DNA from: Aeromicrobium ginsengisoli
GTDB lineage: Bacteria > Actinomycetota > Actinomycetes > Propionibacteriales > Nocardioidaceae
DNA: 64,000 nucleotides
Assembly: GCF_004134905.2 (NCBI RefSeq)
Contig: NZ_SDPQ02000001.1
Coordinates: 682,001 to 746,000, forward strand
Direction: 5' to 3'
A program made the translations under genes and the position numbers. The notes beneath the pieces are model-generated. The model searched no databases, was not told the DNA's origin, and saw only the letters and a list, made by a program, of their open reading frames with translations. The first letter of the stretch is position 1; each line of letters starts with the position of its first letter. Below, in pieces: positions 62,401 to 64,000 of the stretch.

Positions 62401-63468
62401 ATGCCCGGACACGAACTTTCGCCCTCGACCATCGCTGTTGGCGCAGGGCGGCCGAACCGCGTCCCGGGGGGACCACTCAACGCGCCCATCACGCTCGCGA
62501 GCGCGTTGGTTCCCGGCGGAGCGTCGGAGTACGGCCGGGCGGGCAATCCCACCTGGGACTCGTTCGAGACGGTGCTCGGCGCGCTCGAGGGCGGACGAGC
62601 CCTGTCCTTCGCCTCCGGCACCGCCGCGACCAGCGCCCTGTTCGACCTGGTGCCCAGCAAGGCAACGGTCGTGGCGCCGCGGCACGCCTACTACGGGACC
62701 CTCACCCAGCTCCACGAGCGCGCCCGTCGTGGCCAGATCGAGCTCAAGCTCGTCGACATCGACAACACCCAGCTGGTCATCAATGCCGCCGAGAGTGCCG
62801 CTTTGGTGTGGATCGAGTCGCCGACCAACCCATCTCTGGAGATCGCCGACATCGCGGCGATCTCGCAGGCCGCATCCCGCGCCGGCACGGCCGTCGCGGT
62901 CGACAACACGTTCGCCACTCCCCTGCGCCAGAAGCCGCTTGAGCTCGGCGCCGACTTCGTGGTGCACTCAGCGTCCAAGCTGCTGTCGGGGCACAGCGAC
63001 GTCATCCTCGGCGCCGTGGTGACCAACAGCGACCGGGCCTATGCCGCGATCGAGAAGCGTCGCTCGGTGCTCGGCGCGATCCCCGGCGCGATGGAGACGT
63101 GGCTCGCCGCGCGCGGCATACGTACGCTCCACGTGCGGCTCGACCGCGCCGAGGCCAACGCCAAGGAGCTGCACAAGCGGCTCTCGGCCTCCAGCCGCAT
63201 CGTCTACTCGCGCTACCCGGGCTTCGGCACGATCATCGCGTTCGAGGTCGCCGGCGGCGCCCAGGTCGCGCAGAAGATGACCGAGCAGAGCGACATCATC
63301 ACGTACGCCACGAGCCTCGGCGGCGTCGAGTCGACCTGGGAGCGTCGTCGCCGGCACCCTCAGGAGCCGGAGTCCGTGCCCGAGGGCCTGATCCGCTTCT
63401 CCGTCGGCATCGAGGACGTCGAGGATCTCTGGATCGACATCCAGAACGTGCTCGCGGCGTTCGCCTGA
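62401..63468 (+). CDS. PLP-dependent transsulfuration enzyme (cystathionine synthase/lyase family)
   Basis: This 355-residue Cys/Met-metabolism enzyme has EYGRAGNPTWDSFE, ALSFASGTAATSALF, ESPTNPSLEIADIAAI, VDNTFATP, the PLP-Lys motif HSASKLLSGHSD, and SLGGVESTWERR. It could be cystathionine gamma-lyase, gamma-synthase or a related O-acylhomoserine enzyme; the sequence alone does not decide. The length is slightly short of the usual ~380. It is flanked by ddl and gpsA, with no other sulfur gene near. Confidence 0.92.
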   Translation: MPGHELSPSTIAVGAGRPNRVPGGPLNAPITLASALVPGGASEYGRAGNPTWDSFETVLGALEGGRALSFASGTAATSALFDLVPSKATVVAPRHAYYGTLTQLHERARRGQIELKLVDIDNTQLVINAAESAALVWIESPTNPSLEIADIAAISQAASRAGTAVAVDNTFATPLRQKPLELGADFVVHSASKLLSGHSDVILGAVVTNSDRAYAAIEKRRSVLGAIPGAMETWLAARGIRTLHVRLDRAEANAKELHKRLSASSRIVYSRYPGFGTIIAFEVAGGAQVAQKMTEQSDIITYATSLGGVESTWERRRRHPQEPESVPEGLIRFSVGIEDVEDLWIDIQNVLAAFA

Positions 63469-63480
63469 CCTATCCTCGAG

Positions 63481-64000
63481 CTAGACCGTCTCGGGCTTGG
63501 CCTGCCGGGAGATCAGCCGCGAGACCAGCTCGTCGGGACTCATCTCGCCGGCGATCAGGGCCGCGACATGCTCCACGATCGGCATCTCGACGCCGTGCAG
63601 CTTGGCCAGCTCACTGACGGACACGCAGGACTTGACGCCCTCGGCCACCTGGCTGGTCTGCCCCATGACCTCCTCGACGCTCATGCCCTGCCCGAGCTTC
63701 TCGCCGAACGTACGATTGCGCGAGAGCGGTGACGAGCAGGTGGCGACGAGGTCACCCATGCCGGCGAGACCCATGAACGTGACCGGGTCGGCGCCAATGG
63801 CCGCTCCCAGGCGCGCCGTCTCGGCGAGCCCGCGGGTGATGACCGAGGCCTTGGTGTTGTCGCCGTAGCCGAGGCCGACGCACACGCCGACTGCGAGGCC
63901 GATGATGTTCTTGGCGGTGCCGGCGAGCTCGCAGCCGACGACGTCGGTCATCGAGTAGGGCCGGAACGACGCGGTGTGGCACAGCTTCTGCAGCCGCTCG
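63481..64000 (-). CDS. gpsA: NAD(P)H-dependent glycerol-3-phosphate dehydrogenase, C-terminal part
   Basis: GpsA supplies sn-glycerol 3-phosphate for phospholipids. The visible 172 codons are the C-terminal domain: SFRPYSMTDVVGCELAGTAKNI (in parts: VVGCELAGTAKN), MGLAGMGDLVATCSSPLSRNRTFG, and VEMPIVEHVAALI. The N-terminal NAD-binding half lies past base 64000. Gene order gpsA-ddl-DUF3515-thiL matches mycobacteria apart from the inserted transsulfuration gene. Confidence 0.95.
   Translation of the reverse strand, partial: ERLQKLCHTASFRPYSMTDVVGCELAGTAKNIIGLAVGVCVGLGYGDNTKASVITRGLAETARLGAAIGADPVTFMGLAGMGDLVATCSSPLSRNRTFGEKLGQGMSVEEVMGQTSQVAEGVKSCVSVSELAKLHGVEMPIVEHVAALIAGEMSPDELVSRLISRQAKPETV

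Overview
This window reads as chromosome from a high-GC actinomycete. Almost every gene has strong third-position GC bias, and many starts are GTG. The gene order copies blocks known from mycobacteria and other Actinobacteria: glnE / glnA2 / panB / RNase H-phosphatase / zinc-ribbon / NIF3 / AhpE / DUF3052 / aceE, then dnaG / dgt, then mutM / rnc / coaD / rsmD / recG / DAK2 / rpmB / thiL / ddl / gpsA. The gene set and an interspersed palindromic repeat make a Nocardioides/Aeromicrobium-like member of the Nocardioidaceae my best guess. That placement is inference from recall, not from a search.

Layout. 1-6.3 kb: nitrogen and cofactor genes (glnE partial, glnA2, NAD synthetase, panB), ending in the first copy of a palindromic repeat. 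6.3-10.1 kb: map, small membrane proteins, an aldo/keto reductase and RNase P RNA. 10.1-12.7 kb: a yybP-ykoY-type (Mn2+) riboswitch driving a GDT1/UPF0016 transporter, then an anion-permease-like protein and YaaA. 12.7-15.8 kb: RNase H-phosphatase, zinc-ribbon and NIF3 genes on the minus strand. 15.8-20 kb: a secreted phospholipase C-like enzyme with efeB and efeO, but no efeU beside them. 20-28 kb: a RecQ helicase with an unusual tail, a lipoprotein, a HemK-like methyltransferase, a tetR-gap pair, a membrane nucleotidyl cyclase and tRNA-Val. 28-36.2 kb: peroxiredoxin, DUF3052, aceE, a PAP2 membrane enzyme, a hydrolase, a membrane-anchored carrier-protein-like fusion, DUF3145 and an acetyltransferase. 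36.2-41 kb: PhoX, GAF-ANTAR, HAD, VOC, tRNA-Met, PIG-L deacetylase and tRNA-Asn. 41-47 kb: a short sigma factor whose end overlaps tRNA-Asn, dnaG, a CHAP-like/peptidoglycan-binding/EEP-nuclease fusion inserted between dnaG and dgt, dgt and a GNAT. 47-58 kb: a frameshifted membrane gene, the mutM-rnc-rpmF-yceD cluster, dinB, the second repeat copy, coaD-rsmD-recG-DAK2 and rpmB. 58-64 kb: amidase, GNAT, methyltransferase, thiL, Lrp-like, DUF3515, ddl, a transsulfuration enzyme and gpsA (partial).

Most genes are housekeeping. The items most worth following are the CHAP-like/EEP nuclease fusion (43759-45261), the carrier-protein/transmembrane fusion (34473-35294), the riboswitch with a hairpin over the ribosome binding site (10142-10316), the two palindromic repeats in convergent gaps, the sigma/tRNA overlap, and two window-wide signals. 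One signal is a TAnnnT box 6-7 nt before the start codon of at least 16 genes, which implies leaderless transcripts. The other is a marked excess of the hexamer CGTACG.
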